Of a stretch of 64,000 nt of DNA, positions 26,275-34,461 are shown piece after piece (position 1 is the first letter of the stretch; each line of letters begins with the position of its first letter). Both the position numbers and the translations under genes were made by a program. The DNA is from an uncultured Sphingomonadaceae bacterium. Lineage in GTDB: Bacteria; Pseudomonadota; Alphaproteobacteria; Sphingomonadales; Sphingomonadaceae. The stretch is taken from NCBI GenBank assembly GCA_947501325.1, contig CANMVC010000001.1, positions 248,001 to 312,000 on the forward strand, given 5' to 3'. Below the pieces are notes generated by a model that was given only the letters and a program-made list of their open reading frames with translations, was not told the origin of the DNA and did no database searches.

Positions 26275-26711
26275 ACGAAATGATAAAAGACTCAATTCTG
26301 CGGAGAGGATTCAGGCTGCTGCTAGCTATATTCTACCTGCTCGCCGGTATCGCCCATATCAGAAGTCCCGAAGGCTTTCTGGCCATCACTCCGGATTGGG
26401 TTCCCTTTCCCGAGCAAGTCGTATTCCTGACCGGTGTTGCTGAAATTGCCGGCGCCATCGGCTTGCTCATCCCGCCGAAACTGATCCCGCATGTCCGCTA
26501 TGCCGCTGGTATCGGGTTGGCGCTCTATGCGCTGTGCGTATTTCCGGCCAATATCAACCATGCGATCAACAATATTGCGGTGGGCGGCGAGACCGCGAGC
26601 TGGGCCTATCACGGCCCGCGCCTGTTGTTCCAGCCCGTCTTCATATGGTGGGCGCTCATCGCTGGCAACGTCATCGACTGGCCGTTTCGTGTCAAATCGA
26701 CCCCGGTCTGA
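26271..26711 (+). CDS. DoxX-like membrane protein
   Basis: This 146-residue protein has four hydrophobic helices and the DoxX-like/COG4270 segment FYLLAGIAHIRSPEGFLAI, VFLTGVAEIAGAIGLLIP and ALYALCVFPANINHA. Members are small inner-membrane proteins, some linked to respiration or redox stress; the function is not defined. It is translationally coupled to the channel gene (ATGA overlap). The start at 26271 is fixed by that overlap. Confidence 0.82.
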   Translation: MNEMIKDSILRRGFRLLLAIFYLLAGIAHIRSPEGFLAITPDWVPFPEQVVFLTGVAEIAGAIGLLIPPKLIPHVRYAAGIGLALYALCVFPANINHAINNIAVGGETASWAYHGPRLLFQPVFIWWALIAGNVIDWPFRVKSTPV

Positions 26712-26771
26712 ACATACCGGCCAATCTGTGTTATACTGTTGGAAGGAAGATAATTTTGGAAGGAAGGCCCA

Positions 26772-26921
26772 ATGGAACGCCACGGAGATGAAGTCTCGGT
26801 CACGGAGAAGGAAGCCAGTAACAAGACCCGCCCGCAAGGGGTGCGATGGGTATTGGCAATTTCCCTGCTTGCCGCGCTGATCGCGATGTCCTTTGTCTGG
26901 ATCATACCGGCGCTGTCGTAA
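26772..26921 (+). CDS. Short single-helix membrane protein (49 residues)
   Basis: ATG 26772 to TAA 26921 encodes a 49-residue protein, with GGAAGGAAGG just upstream as a strong ribosome-binding site. The first 25 residues are highly charged (MERHGDEVSVTEKE...), followed by one hydrophobic helix of about 20 residues ending VWIIPALS. The gene lies between the DoxX-like and GFA genes on the same strand. It looks like a real small membrane protein. No family is recognised. Confidence 0.6.
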   Translation: MERHGDEVSVTEKEASNKTRPQGVRWVLAISLLAALIAMSFVWIIPALS

Positions 26922-27016
26922 ACGTTTTGGTGGGCTTGCCTGTCTGTTGATCCCGATCAATTGATTGTCTCTTTTTCCGGCATATAATCGTGGAATTGAT
27001 TAGCAGGAGAGCGACG

Positions 27017-27463
27017 ATGACCGACACCCCCGAGACGCCCGAAACCATCGAACGCAAAGGCCATTGTCTGTGCGGCGCTGTCCAGATCACCGCGCATCAG
27101 GCCAGCACCGAGGTTGGCGCCTGCCATTGCGGCATGTGCCGGCGCTGGGGCGGTGGCCCGGCTTTTGAGCTGGACTGCGGCACCAATATCACGCTTACCG
27201 GCGAGGATCATATTGCCGTCTACAATTCCTCAGAATGGGCCGAGCGCGGTTTCTGCAAAACCTGTGGCACCAACCTGTTCTACCGGCTGAAAGAACCCGG
27301 CCAATATCTGATCGCCAGCGCGATATTTGACGATGAAGAGGGCCTCAACTTCACTACACAGGTATATATCGACAGCAAGCCAGATTATTACAGCTTTGCC
27401 GAGCAGACCAAAAAGATGACAGGCGCAGAGGTGGAAGCCCTATACGCCCCGCAACCGGAATAG
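27017..27463 (+). CDS. GFA family zinc protein (second copy in the window)
   Basis: This 148-residue protein has the GFA zinc motifs: KGHCLCGAVQITA, CHCGMCRRWGGGP and FCKTCGTNLFY. It belongs to the branch with the RRWGGGPA insert and lacks close identity to the GFA protein at 20.3 kb, so the two are not recent duplicates. A thiol-adduct or zinc-related role is likely. The start is ATG 27017, preceded by GGAGAGCG. It is convergent with the cyclase-family gene, with a 10-base spacer. Confidence 0.87.
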   Translation: MTDTPETPETIERKGHCLCGAVQITAHQASTEVGACHCGMCRRWGGGPAFELDCGTNITLTGEDHIAVYNSSEWAERGFCKTCGTNLFYRLKEPGQYLIASAIFDDEEGLNFTTQVYIDSKPDYYSFAEQTKKMTGAEVEALYAPQPE

Positions 27464-27473
27464 TCGGCCAAAG

Positions 27474-28415
27474 CTAACGGATCGCCACCGGATTAATGAC
27501 CATTTGCACCGCACCTTTGAACCGCGGCTGGCCGAGCACGAACATGAATTCGGTCGCGCCGTCTTTGGCTAGTTCCGCCGTGTTGATGCTTTCCAAAATA
27601 TGCACGCCATGTTTGGTCAGCAGGGTCTGGTGCACCACGAACGGCTTGGTCGGATCCTCAAACGGGATCGCTTCCAGCGCCGCGGTATCCGCACCAACCA
27701 TCACTACATCCAGTGACGCGAGATATTCCGCGCCCTCGACGCCCAGCCCCGGCTGCTGCGCAATAAAGCCCTGCGGATCGCTCTCGCTTTTTGTCATCCA
27801 GCCGGTGTGGAACAGCACGACATCGCCCTTGCCAATCTTTACGCCAGCCGCCTTGGCTGCCGCTTCAATCTCCGCTCGGTTAAATGCCGTACCCGGATCA
27901 ACGATCGCCTTGCCATAATGCTTGGTCATATCGAGCAACACGCCTCTCGTGGCAGTTGGCAGGATCGTCTCCGTGCCATATTTCGTTACGCCAGCGGGCT
28001 GATATAGCTCGCTGCCCTTCACGCCGTTATAATATTTATGGTCGATGCCAAGATGCGCAAAGCCGTCAATCTGCGTCCCGATTCCGACCCAGCTGTGAAT
28101 GATATCATCATGCGCAGTGACCTTGTTCGCGCCCATTGATCCGCCCTGCCCGTCATTGGTCTGCAGCACCGTCACGCTATAGGATCGCGGCGGATAGGCG
28201 GGCGTCGTCGGCCCTGTCACCACGCCCAGCGCATAGGTTTTGCCGGCCTTGACCAGCTTCGCCGCATTGACCGTACCCTCTTCCGACAGATTGTTCATCG
28301 CGCCCTTCGTGTCGTCCGCACCATATTTGCTTGGATACCAGGTCTTTTCAGACTCTTGGGCCAATGCTGGCACGGCCAACGTTGCTGCTACCAAAATCAA
28401 TCCTAAAACCCGCAT
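27474..28415 (-). CDS. Secreted cyclase/kynurenine-formamidase-like family protein
   Basis: This 313-residue protein has a cleavable signal (ending AVPALAQE) and then the cyclase-family fold. In metal-dependent members the motif is HxGTHxDxxxH; here the site reads GIGTQIDGFAH, so the first His of GTH is Gln. Downstream GDVVLFHTGW and EGAEYLASLDVVMVGADTAA fit the family. A change at a metal-ligand position is shared by some secreted relatives, from memory. The substrate is unknown, perhaps an amide or lactone. The ATG at 28415 is chosen over one 12 codons upstream that would spoil the signal peptide. Confidence 0.82.
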   Translation of the reverse strand: MRVLGLILVAATLAVPALAQESEKTWYPSKYGADDTKGAMNNLSEEGTVNAAKLVKAGKTYALGVVTGPTTPAYPPRSYSVTVLQTNDGQGGSMGANKVTAHDDIIHSWVGIGTQIDGFAHLGIDHKYYNGVKGSELYQPAGVTKYGTETILPTATRGVLLDMTKHYGKAIVDPGTAFNRAEIEAAAKAAGVKIGKGDVVLFHTGWMTKSESDPQGFIAQQPGLGVEGAEYLASLDVVMVGADTAALEAIPFEDPTKPFVVHQTLLTKHGVHILESINTAELAKDGATEFMFVLGQPRFKGAVQMVINPVAIR

Positions 28416-28453
28416 ATATTCTCTCCCTTTTGCTATCCCTAGCACCGCCATAG

Positions 28454-28906
28454 CTATTTCTTAAATCCGTGGCTCAGCAATTTTACCGTTACCTTCGCCT
28501 CAGCAACCGTCACGCCATCGGCATCCTTGATCGGTATCTCGGCGAGATAACCAGCCGAGCCCTTGCGCTCCAGATCGGATTGCAGATCGGCAATTTCCGC
28601 ATCACTCAGTTGATATTCCGCCGTAACATCGCTGTTCGCCGGTTTGCGAAAATCGACGAACAAGTCCTTGATGATTGGGAAAAAGCGTTTCTTGTCGAGA
28701 AAATCAATCGCTGGCGTCGCGGCTGCCGCCTCGGCCAGCACGGTGAAGGCGCCCATATACATGACCCCGACATGATTTTCATTCCCGGCGAGCGGCATCA
28801 GCATATTCACATATCCAGCCCGTTTCTCAAGCGGCCGCATGCCGGTCCGCTCGACAAAGGGCACGCTATATTTTTCGGTCTGGACGGTGTTTGTGTCAGT
28901 TTGCAT
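28454..28906 (-). CDS. Hotdog-fold thioesterase-like protein
   Basis: This 150-residue protein fits the PaaI/DUF4442-type hotdog fold: a start segment with TGMRPLEKRAGYVNMLMPL, the central helix MGAFTVLAEAAAATPAIDF and later strands KDLFVDFRKPANSDVTAEY. It may hydrolyse an acyl-CoA or bind one. The usual catalytic acid of PaaI enzymes cannot be placed securely. It is upstream of the cyclase-family gene on the same strand with a 38-base spacer, so co-transcription is possible. Confidence 0.72.
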   Translation of the reverse strand: MQTDTNTVQTEKYSVPFVERTGMRPLEKRAGYVNMLMPLAGNENHVGVMYMGAFTVLAEAAAATPAIDFLDKKRFFPIIKDLFVDFRKPANSDVTAEYQLSDAEIADLQSDLERKGSAGYLAEIPIKDADGVTVAEAKVTVKLLSHGFKK

Positions 28907-28984
28907 CAGCGCATCCTCCTTTGACCGCCAAAGTTACACTGCGGGCGGGAAAGGGGAATGCGAGTTTGTGATAGGCTCTGACCG

Positions 28985-29371
28985 CTAGGCCGTGCCTTCT
29001 TTGGCTCCGCGCAACAATAGTCCAAGCACCAGCGCGACCAGCAACAGCGCCGGAACATCGCCCAGCATATGCCCCATATGTTCGGGGTTTTGCAGCGATT
29101 GCACCGCCATGATCCCGGCATGGACCACGCTCGACCACACAGTGAACCAGATGAGCGAGCGATGCGCCAACGGATTGGCAGCAGCGCGGATCAGGAATAT
29201 TCCCAAAGTTGCGTAAACCCCGACAATCATCATGTAATAATGCGAAGCCTGCGGCGCGCCTTCATGCCACATCCATCCCGATGGCCAAACCAGCGCCAGC
29301 GTATAGATCAGGCAGAAAATTGCCCCAAATAGCACCAAAGCGACCTGTAAATAGCTATAACGTCCGATCAT
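28985..29371 (-). CDS. Four-helix membrane protein (DUF6632-like)
   Basis: This 128-residue protein has four membrane helices and the segment GIFLIRAAANPLAHRSLIW plus SVVHAGIMAVQS, which I associate with the DUF6632 group. Function is unknown. The ATG at 29371 has a strong GGGAGG five to six bases upstream and is preferred over a TTG five codons earlier. Confidence 0.7.
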   Translation of the reverse strand: MIGRYSYLQVALVLFGAIFCLIYTLALVWPSGWMWHEGAPQASHYYMMIVGVYATLGIFLIRAAANPLAHRSLIWFTVWSSVVHAGIMAVQSLQNPEHMGHMLGDVPALLLVALVLGLLLRGAKEGTA

Positions 29372-29465
29372 ATACGCCTCCCTCAAGGCGACCCTGGAGA
29401 AAGGCTAGGCCTTGTGGTGGTGGAAAGCAAATCGGCGGCGTGACGTGGCGATATCGCTGGACACC

Positions 29466-30191
29466 TTAGCCCCGCCAGGTCGGCATCGTCGCCTCGCCCA
29501 CTGCCACCGCGACGGCGGCTTTGGCTTGCAAGCGGGTGCTGTCAAGGATCGGCAAGGGTGACACCTCCTCTGTGATCAGCAGTGGAATTTCCGTACAGAC
29601 CAGTGCGACGGCGTCACAGCCTTTGTTTTGCAGGTCGCCGATAATCCGGATAAATTCCGCGCGCGTGTCCTCCCGAAACTCGCCGAGGCACAGCTCATCG
29701 AAAATCGCCTTGTGAATGATCTCCCGATCATCAGCTTCGGGGATGGAGCGTTTCAGCGCACGGCGGGCTAGCACGTTCTTGTACACCGGGCCTTCCATCG
29801 TCCAATTGGTGCCGAGCACAGCTATATGCTGCCGCCCGTCCGCCTCTGCCTGCGCGGCAACGACCTCGGCAATATGCAGGCAGGGGATCGGGAAATCCGG
29901 CCCCGGCTCTTCCAGCGCAATATGCGCGGTATTGTCGGGCAGGATGAAGAAATCCGCGCCCGCCGCTGCCAACCGCTCGGCATCTTCCCAGAAAATCTGC
30001 CGCAACGCCGCCAGATCGCCGCTCTCCCAAAGCGCCAGCGTCGGCGCCATCGGCCCGCCGCTCATCGTGATCCGCGGATGGTCATGCGCGCCCATTTTGC
30101 GGACACCCTCTTGCCAGACCGTACGGTAAGACAGGGTCGCGCCTTCCGCGCTATGGGCGAGTATGCCGATATGGAGGGGCTGCGTCGTCAT
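29466..30191 (-). CDS. Aspartate/glutamate racemase-family protein with one Cys replaced
   Basis: This 241-residue protein has the Asp/Glu racemase two-domain fold: GILAHSAEGATLSYR at the N-terminus, FFILPDNTAHIALE in the first half and DAVALVCTEIPLLI in the second. Active racemases use two cysteines, one in each half. The second (VCTEIPLL) is present; the first CNT-type site reads DNT, with Asp. One-Cys members are known to act as decarboxylases or isomerases instead, so racemase activity should not be assumed. It starts four bases from the DUF2834-like gene and may be co-transcribed with it. Confidence 0.8.
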   Translation of the reverse strand: MTTQPLHIGILAHSAEGATLSYRTVWQEGVRKMGAHDHPRITMSGGPMAPTLALWESGDLAALRQIFWEDAERLAAAGADFFILPDNTAHIALEEPGPDFPIPCLHIAEVVAAQAEADGRQHIAVLGTNWTMEGPVYKNVLARRALKRSIPEADDREIIHKAIFDELCLGEFREDTRAEFIRIIGDLQNKGCDAVALVCTEIPLLITEEVSPLPILDSTRLQAKAAVAVAVGEATMPTWRG

Positions 30192-30195
30192 GCTG

Positions 30196-30540
30196 TTATT
30201 CCGCCCCCTGCCCCGAACGCTCCCGCAACTGTTTCAACCGAAGTAACAAGTAGAGCGCAAAACCCACCGCCACACCGGGAATGATACCGAGCAGCGCACA
30301 AATCCAGCCATGCCGAATGTCCAGCGCCTTGGCCTCATAAGCAATCCACGCAGCCAATATGGCCCAGCAAGCCAGCACATCCGCCGAATATCCGCTGGAA
30401 TAAGGGTTGACGAAGCCCGCTGCAAACGCACCCACGACATCCGGGTCCGCAACCAGTGGCGGGATGATCCATATGCAAAACAGCAGCGTGAATATCGCCG
30501 CCGCCGCAATGATGACGGTCTTGAAAATGGCTTCACTCAT
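30196..30540 (-). CDS. DUF2834-like membrane protein
   Basis: This 114-residue protein has three hydrophobic helices. FVNPYSSGYSADVLACWAILAAW matches the DUF2834 pattern (an FxxNPxxxxxxxDxL segment). The inner-membrane role is unknown. It ends four bases upstream of the racemase-family gene on the same strand. The ATG at 30540 is chosen; the frame opens nine codons earlier without a better start. Confidence 0.62.
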   Translation of the reverse strand: MSEAIFKTVIIAAAAIFTLLFCIWIIPPLVADPDVVGAFAAGFVNPYSSGYSADVLACWAILAAWIAYEAKALDIRHGWICALLGIIPGVAVGFALYLLLRLKQLRERSGQGAE

Positions 30541-30569
30541 ACGCGGCTCCTGTTGGTTATAGACCAAGA

Positions 30570-30965
30570 CTACCCGCTGGGTGGATCCAGCTCAATGCCG
30601 GTAATCATGGGAAAATCGTCGCTCATCACATTGCCACCGCCGTCAACCTGCTGCCCGATGCCAAGCGTCACCGTCGCGCCGCGCCCGATATAGGCCGCAG
30701 GCATTTCCTGTTCGGAATACCAGTCGGCACAGACACCGGTGCTGCACAGCGCCGTTTGCCGCTCGCCTGTCGGCCTGTCTTGTGGTCGATAGTTGAGATA
30801 GCAATTGTCGCCACATTCAAAGCCGGTGATGACAATATGCTCACGCTGCTCCGGTTGTGCCGTGGTGCTCCATGCTGGCTCACTGTCTGGCGATACACTG
30901 GAGGCACAGGCGCTTAAGGCCAGCAGGGCGGCTCCAGAGGTTAGTATTATGATCCGTTTGCTCAT
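30570..30965 (-). CDS. Small predicted lipoprotein, unknown function
   Basis: This 131-residue protein has a lipobox LSAC (Cys20) and a periplasmic domain with four cysteines (FECGDNCYL, TALCSTGVCADW) that may form two disulfide bridges. A strand-rich part with GRGATVTLGIGQQVDGGGNVM follows. I do not recognise the family. It is probably the first gene of the run with the DUF2834-like and racemase-family genes. Confidence 0.68.
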   Translation of the reverse strand: MSKRIIILTSGAALLALSACASSVSPDSEPAWSTTAQPEQREHIVITGFECGDNCYLNYRPQDRPTGERQTALCSTGVCADWYSEQEMPAAYIGRGATVTLGIGQQVDGGGNVMSDDFPMITGIELDPPSG

Positions 30966-31024
30966 GTCCGCCGTTGTCCCACCGCTCTAATGGTTCGTCA
31001 ACCGCATTGGTGGATCGTAGCAGT

Positions 31025-31936
31025 CTATGCCGCAAAGGGCACGGGATAGGTCGGCAGGTTCAACATCGCCGCCGCCTGCTCCGGCGTCGCGATCGGGCGC
31101 CCCAGACGCCCGGCCAATGCTACGACTTCCTCGACCAGCTCCACATTGGTCGGCGTGCGCGGGCCGCCATAGGGTTCTATCCCGACCTGCACATGGCCGC
31201 CGCGTTTAATCGCTTCTTCCGCGAGGCCACAGCCGACACAATCATCCCCAAAAGCGGAGACGGACCAAGGCAGATCGCTGCCCTCGATCATCTCCAGATA
31301 GGCGTCCAGCGCCTTGGCCGTCGGCGGCAATCCGAACGACATGCTGTCCGCTCCGAAATAGAATTTCATGATCCCGCCCGGCGGCAATTTTCCGGCCCGA
31401 TGCAGCGACATGATGAACTTCACAAAGCCGGGCTCAAAAATCGAGATGCTCATCCCCAGCTTGAGCCGCCGGCACGCTTCGACATAATAGTGGCTGTCAT
31501 GCGCGTCATTGCGATAGACCAGCTGGGTCGGCAGATAGGCGCCATCCTCGCCGGGTATCGACACGCTAAAACTGCCCGGATCACAAAGGCCCTGTGCGAT
31601 CAGGCCCTCCTGCGCCATTGCCTCGATATGGGCAAAGCGCTCTTCGACCGGCACGCCTTCCTTGCCCGGCATGGTCGGGGTGAGGATGGCATCGGGGCGC
31701 AGCTTCAACAGCTTGCGCCACGGTCGCGCATAGGCCTCCCCATCCATCACACCGCCGCCGCCAAAGACCGGATCGCGCGTGTGGTTGTGCACCAGCGCCG
31801 CGCCCGCCTCCATACAGGCCACCGCCTGCCCGACAATATCGTCATCCTCATAGGGAACGTTAGGATTTTGCTCCGGCTTTACCGATCCGTTGAGCGAAAC
31901 TTCGATGATGAGCGGGGTGTCAGATATCTGGGTCAT
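31025..31936 (-). CDS. BKACE (beta-keto acid cleavage) enzyme
   Basis: This 303-residue TIM-barrel protein belongs to the 3-keto-5-aminohexanoate cleavage (Kce/BKACE) family. The metal-binding segment GAALVHNHTRDP, the FEPGFVKF segment, and the C-terminal SAFGDD and GIEPYGGPRTPTNVELVEEV are recognised. The enzymes combine a beta-keto acid with acetyl-CoA to give acetoacetate and an acyl-CoA. No lysine-fermentation or other partner genes are seen, so the beta-keto acid substrate is unknown. It stands alone, divergent from the DUF2945 gene. Confidence 0.9.
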   Translation of the reverse strand: MTQISDTPLIIEVSLNGSVKPEQNPNVPYEDDDIVGQAVACMEAGAALVHNHTRDPVFGGGGVMDGEAYARPWRKLLKLRPDAILTPTMPGKEGVPVEERFAHIEAMAQEGLIAQGLCDPGSFSVSIPGEDGAYLPTQLVYRNDAHDSHYYVEACRRLKLGMSISIFEPGFVKFIMSLHRAGKLPPGGIMKFYFGADSMSFGLPPTAKALDAYLEMIEGSDLPWSVSAFGDDCVGCGLAEEAIKRGGHVQVGIEPYGGPRTPTNVELVEEVVALAGRLGRPIATPEQAAAMLNLPTYPVPFAA

Positions 31937-32033
31937 CCGCCGACGCTAGCAGAGCCGCCGGGGCGGTGGAAGATAGTTCCGGAACCCCCGCGCCATCTGC
32001 GCGTATAATCGGCATAGCAAAAAGGAACAGATC

Positions 32034-32264
32034 ATGGCGAACGACAACAGCTTTCAAACCAACCAATATGTAGAATGGGACTGGGGCAACGGCACCGCCA
32101 AGGGCCAGATTGCCGAACGGTTTGAACGCGATGTCACCCGCACACTGAAAGGCAGTGAGGTTACCCGAAACGGCAGCGCCGACAATCCCGCCTATCTGAT
32201 CCGTCAGGATGATGGCGACGAAGTGCTGAAACTCGGCAGCGAAATCCGCGCGCAGGACGACTGA
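32034..32264 (+). CDS. DUF2945 (TUDOR-like) small protein
   Basis: This 76-residue acidic protein has the DUF2945/hypervirulence-associated TUDOR pattern: YVEWDWGNGTAKGQI, VTRTLKGSEVTRNGS, PAYLIRQDDGDEVLKL. Members are small beta-barrel proteins of unknown use, frequent in alphaproteobacteria. The start ATG is preceded by AAGGAACAG. It is monocistronic and faces the 285-base spacer with an inverted repeat. Confidence 0.9.
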   Translation: MANDNSFQTNQYVEWDWGNGTAKGQIAERFERDVTRTLKGSEVTRNGSADNPAYLIRQDDGDEVLKLGSEIRAQDD

Positions 32265-32277
32265 CGGATAGCGCCAA

Positions 32278-32316
32278 CAATAAGCCCCAAATTGTAAATT
32301 TTTCAGCGGCTTATTG
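32278..32316. repeat. Inverted repeat in the DUF2945-GGDEF spacer
   Basis: CAATAAGCC (32278-32286) and GGCTTATTG (32308-32316) form a perfect 9-bp stem around a 21-base AT-rich loop. It lies just after the DUF2945 stop and lacks a T run, so it is a weak terminator candidate or an mRNA end signal. The rest of the 285-base spacer up to 32549 shows no gene. Confidence 0.5.
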
Positions 32317-32549
32317 CGGCAGCGAGAAGAGTTTGACCCGCAACCGGCAACAGGGCGCCATCGGTTTTTACATGTTCAACAGCGGTTCCAACGTCGGGAT
32401 GGGTCTATATGGGCCTCTGAGCGGACAAAACCCGCTGCAGAGAGAAGCATCGATACTTATATCACCCGCTCCCGGCCATTTTTTCCCGTCCATTAACAAT
32501 CTGTTATCCAAACCCCCATAAGGATGTTCCCCATAAATAGGGGAATGGA

Positions 32550-33761
32550 ATGGCGAAAGCCGCTTATCAGGACAGTTATGCCGGCGCGCCGGACATTGCC
32601 GCTATTGATAAGGCTGAGGTTGCGCTCAAGCTGCTCATGGACGGGCTGGAGCGGCGGATTGCCGGGCAGTTTAGCGTCATCATTCCGATCGGGGTGATCG
32701 CATGGATAGCGAGCCTGACCGACAACCGCGCATTGTGGATTTTCCTGGGCCTTCAGATCATTGCGCAATTTGCCATTACCGCCTCGTCCCAATGGCTGCG
32801 CCGTGCCGTTGAGGCGGGCAAAAGCGCTGCGATCCGCAAAAACCTGTGGATGATCGCCGAGGCATCCAGCGGCATCATATGGGCCGCAATGATGCTCGAC
32901 GTCGGGACGCTGATTGGCGGATCGGATGCGGTGCTGACCACCTGGGTCACGATATTGGTGACCATGGTCGTATCCGTCCTGCTCGCCGCGCCGATTGCCG
33001 GCATTGCTTTCCCGCTGCTTGGCGGATTTACGGCTGCGGTCGTCGCGGGGATATGGCTGTTTGGCAAGGATTTCAGCAGTTTTGCCGAACTCGCACTGGC
33101 CTTCATGTGTATCGCCCTGTTCATCATTGCCAAGGCGGTCAATCTTCAGGCGCATAAAAGCTGCCATGACGGGATCGAGGTCGAACGGCTAAGCCAGCGG
33201 CTGGCGGAAGAGCTGCGGCGGACATCGTGGCTGTCCCAGCATGACAGAATGACCGGCCTGTTGAACCGCTCCGCCCTGCAGGAACGCATTGCGGAACTCG
33301 GAGATATCCCGACCCCCCTGATCCTGCTCGATATCGACCATTTCAAGCAAATTAACGACAGCTATGGCCACGGCCAGGGCGACGAGGTGATCGCCGCTGT
33401 GAGCGCGTGTATCACCGAAACACTGGACAAAACGGCGCCCGATGCCTTGGCCGCGCGCTGGGGCGGCGAGGAGTTTATTATCGCCCTGCCCGAATGCAAT
33501 GTGCCCGACCATCAAACAGATGCCGCCGAAATCGCCGAAACCCTGCGCAGCGCGGTGGCAAAACTGACGCATCAGGACTGGCCCGCGCGGCTGCGGGTGA
33601 CCGGCTCGCTTGGAGTAGCATATGGACCGGCCAGCGCCTTTTCCGCCACCTTCAAGAGCGCGGACAGCGCGATGTATGACGCCAAGGAGCAAGGCCGGAA
33701 CCGGATTGTGTGCGCGGATGATCAGAACGGCAAAGTCATAAAACCTGCCCGCGCTGCTTGA
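32550..33761 (+). CDS. Membrane diguanylate cyclase (GGDEF)
   Basis: This 403-residue protein has an N-terminal membrane part of about six helices (residues about 40-190), a short coiled linker (EVERLSQRLAEELRR), and a C-terminal GGDEF domain. DRMTGLLNRSAL opens the domain, LDIDHFKQINDSYGH follows, and the active site is RWGGEEF near residue 310. The catalytic residues are intact, so it should make c-di-GMP. The RxxD product-inhibition site is absent: the residues before the active site read TAPD. The sensory input is unknown. PilZ (2 kb) and EAL (41 kb) proteins in the window could use or degrade the product. Confidence 0.92.
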   Translation: MAKAAYQDSYAGAPDIAAIDKAEVALKLLMDGLERRIAGQFSVIIPIGVIAWIASLTDNRALWIFLGLQIIAQFAITASSQWLRRAVEAGKSAAIRKNLWMIAEASSGIIWAAMMLDVGTLIGGSDAVLTTWVTILVTMVVSVLLAAPIAGIAFPLLGGFTAAVVAGIWLFGKDFSSFAELALAFMCIALFIIAKAVNLQAHKSCHDGIEVERLSQRLAEELRRTSWLSQHDRMTGLLNRSALQERIAELGDIPTPLILLDIDHFKQINDSYGHGQGDEVIAAVSACITETLDKTAPDALAARWGGEEFIIALPECNVPDHQTDAAEIAETLRSAVAKLTHQDWPARLRVTGSLGVAYGPASAFSATFKSADSAMYDAKEQGRNRIVCADDQNGKVIKPARAA

Positions 33762-33862
33762 GCATTGGCCAGAGCATCGGCGCGATCCCTATGGGCACCA
33801 AAACCCCTATTCATAATCGGCTCACGCGCGCCTAGCTATGCTGCATCGCTATGGAGACCATC

Positions 33863-34405
33863 ATGAAACTATCCCCCAAACTAAAGCTCTCGCTTAGCCT
33901 GATACCCTTTGCCCTGATCAGCGCCTGCGGTGGCAAGCCCGGACCCGTCGGCAATAGCGCGGTGCCAGAGCCCGCCAAGGCGGTGGAACTGGATCGCTAT
34001 CTCGGCAAATGGTTTGAAATGGCGCGCTATGAAGCGCCGTTTCAAAAAGGCTGCGACGGCGTGACCGCCGATTACTCCCTGCGCAAAGACGGCAAAATCA
34101 AGGTCATCAACAGCTGCACCAAAGCGGGCAAGACCACCACCGCCAACGGCAAGGCGAAAATCGTCGCGGGCAGCCAGAATGCGAAGCTGAAAGTCTCTTT
34201 CTTCGGCCCCTTTTACGGCGATTACTGGGTGCTGGACCGGGCGGAAGACTATAGCTGGGCAATTGTCGGCGAACCCAGTGGGCGCTACCTGTGGATGCTC
34301 ACCCGTCAGGCGCAGCCCGAACCGCAAGTGCGCGCCCAGATTGAGGCGCGGGTGAAAGAGTTGGGGTATGACTGGAATTTGGTGAGGGTTACGGATCAGG
34401 GTTGA
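33863..34405 (+). CDS. blc: Lipocalin (Blc-type) outer-membrane lipoprotein
   Basis: This 180-residue lipoprotein has the signal ending LISAC (Cys22) and the lipocalin motif LDRYLGKWFEMARYEAPFQ near residue 45. Further strands are KVSFFGPFYGDYWVLD, SWAIVGEPSGRYLWMLTR and the C-terminal helix, as in bacterial Blc. It probably binds lysophospholipid or fatty acid at the outer membrane. The ATG at 33863 is preferred because GGAG lies six bases before it; the ATG at 33851 sits in that ribosome-binding site. It converges with the PIN-like gene. Confidence 0.9.
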   Translation: MKLSPKLKLSLSLIPFALISACGGKPGPVGNSAVPEPAKAVELDRYLGKWFEMARYEAPFQKGCDGVTADYSLRKDGKIKVINSCTKAGKTTTANGKAKIVAGSQNAKLKVSFFGPFYGDYWVLDRAEDYSWAIVGEPSGRYLWMLTRQAQPEPQVRAQIEARVKELGYDWNLVRVTDQG

Positions 34406-34423
34406 GCGTGTTGGTTGACCGAG

Positions 34424-34457
34424 GGTTAGGTGCGTTTAGTAAGCTGTCACCCTAACC
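34424..34457. repeat. Inverted repeat between the lipocalin and PIN-like genes
   Basis: GGTTAGG-TG (34424-34432) pairs with CACCCTAACC (34448-34457) with one bulged base and a 15-base loop. It lies in the 56-base convergent spacer, directly beyond the stop of the AT-rich gene. No T run follows on either strand, so a terminator is uncertain. It could instead be a border mark of the foreign-looking gene. Confidence 0.45.
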
Positions 34458-34461
34458 ATAT

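Noticed and set aside
30974-32008. Long plus-strand open frame opposite the BKACE gene
   Set aside because: It is antisense to a well-matched enzyme, and its sequence is Arg/His-rich with no domain.
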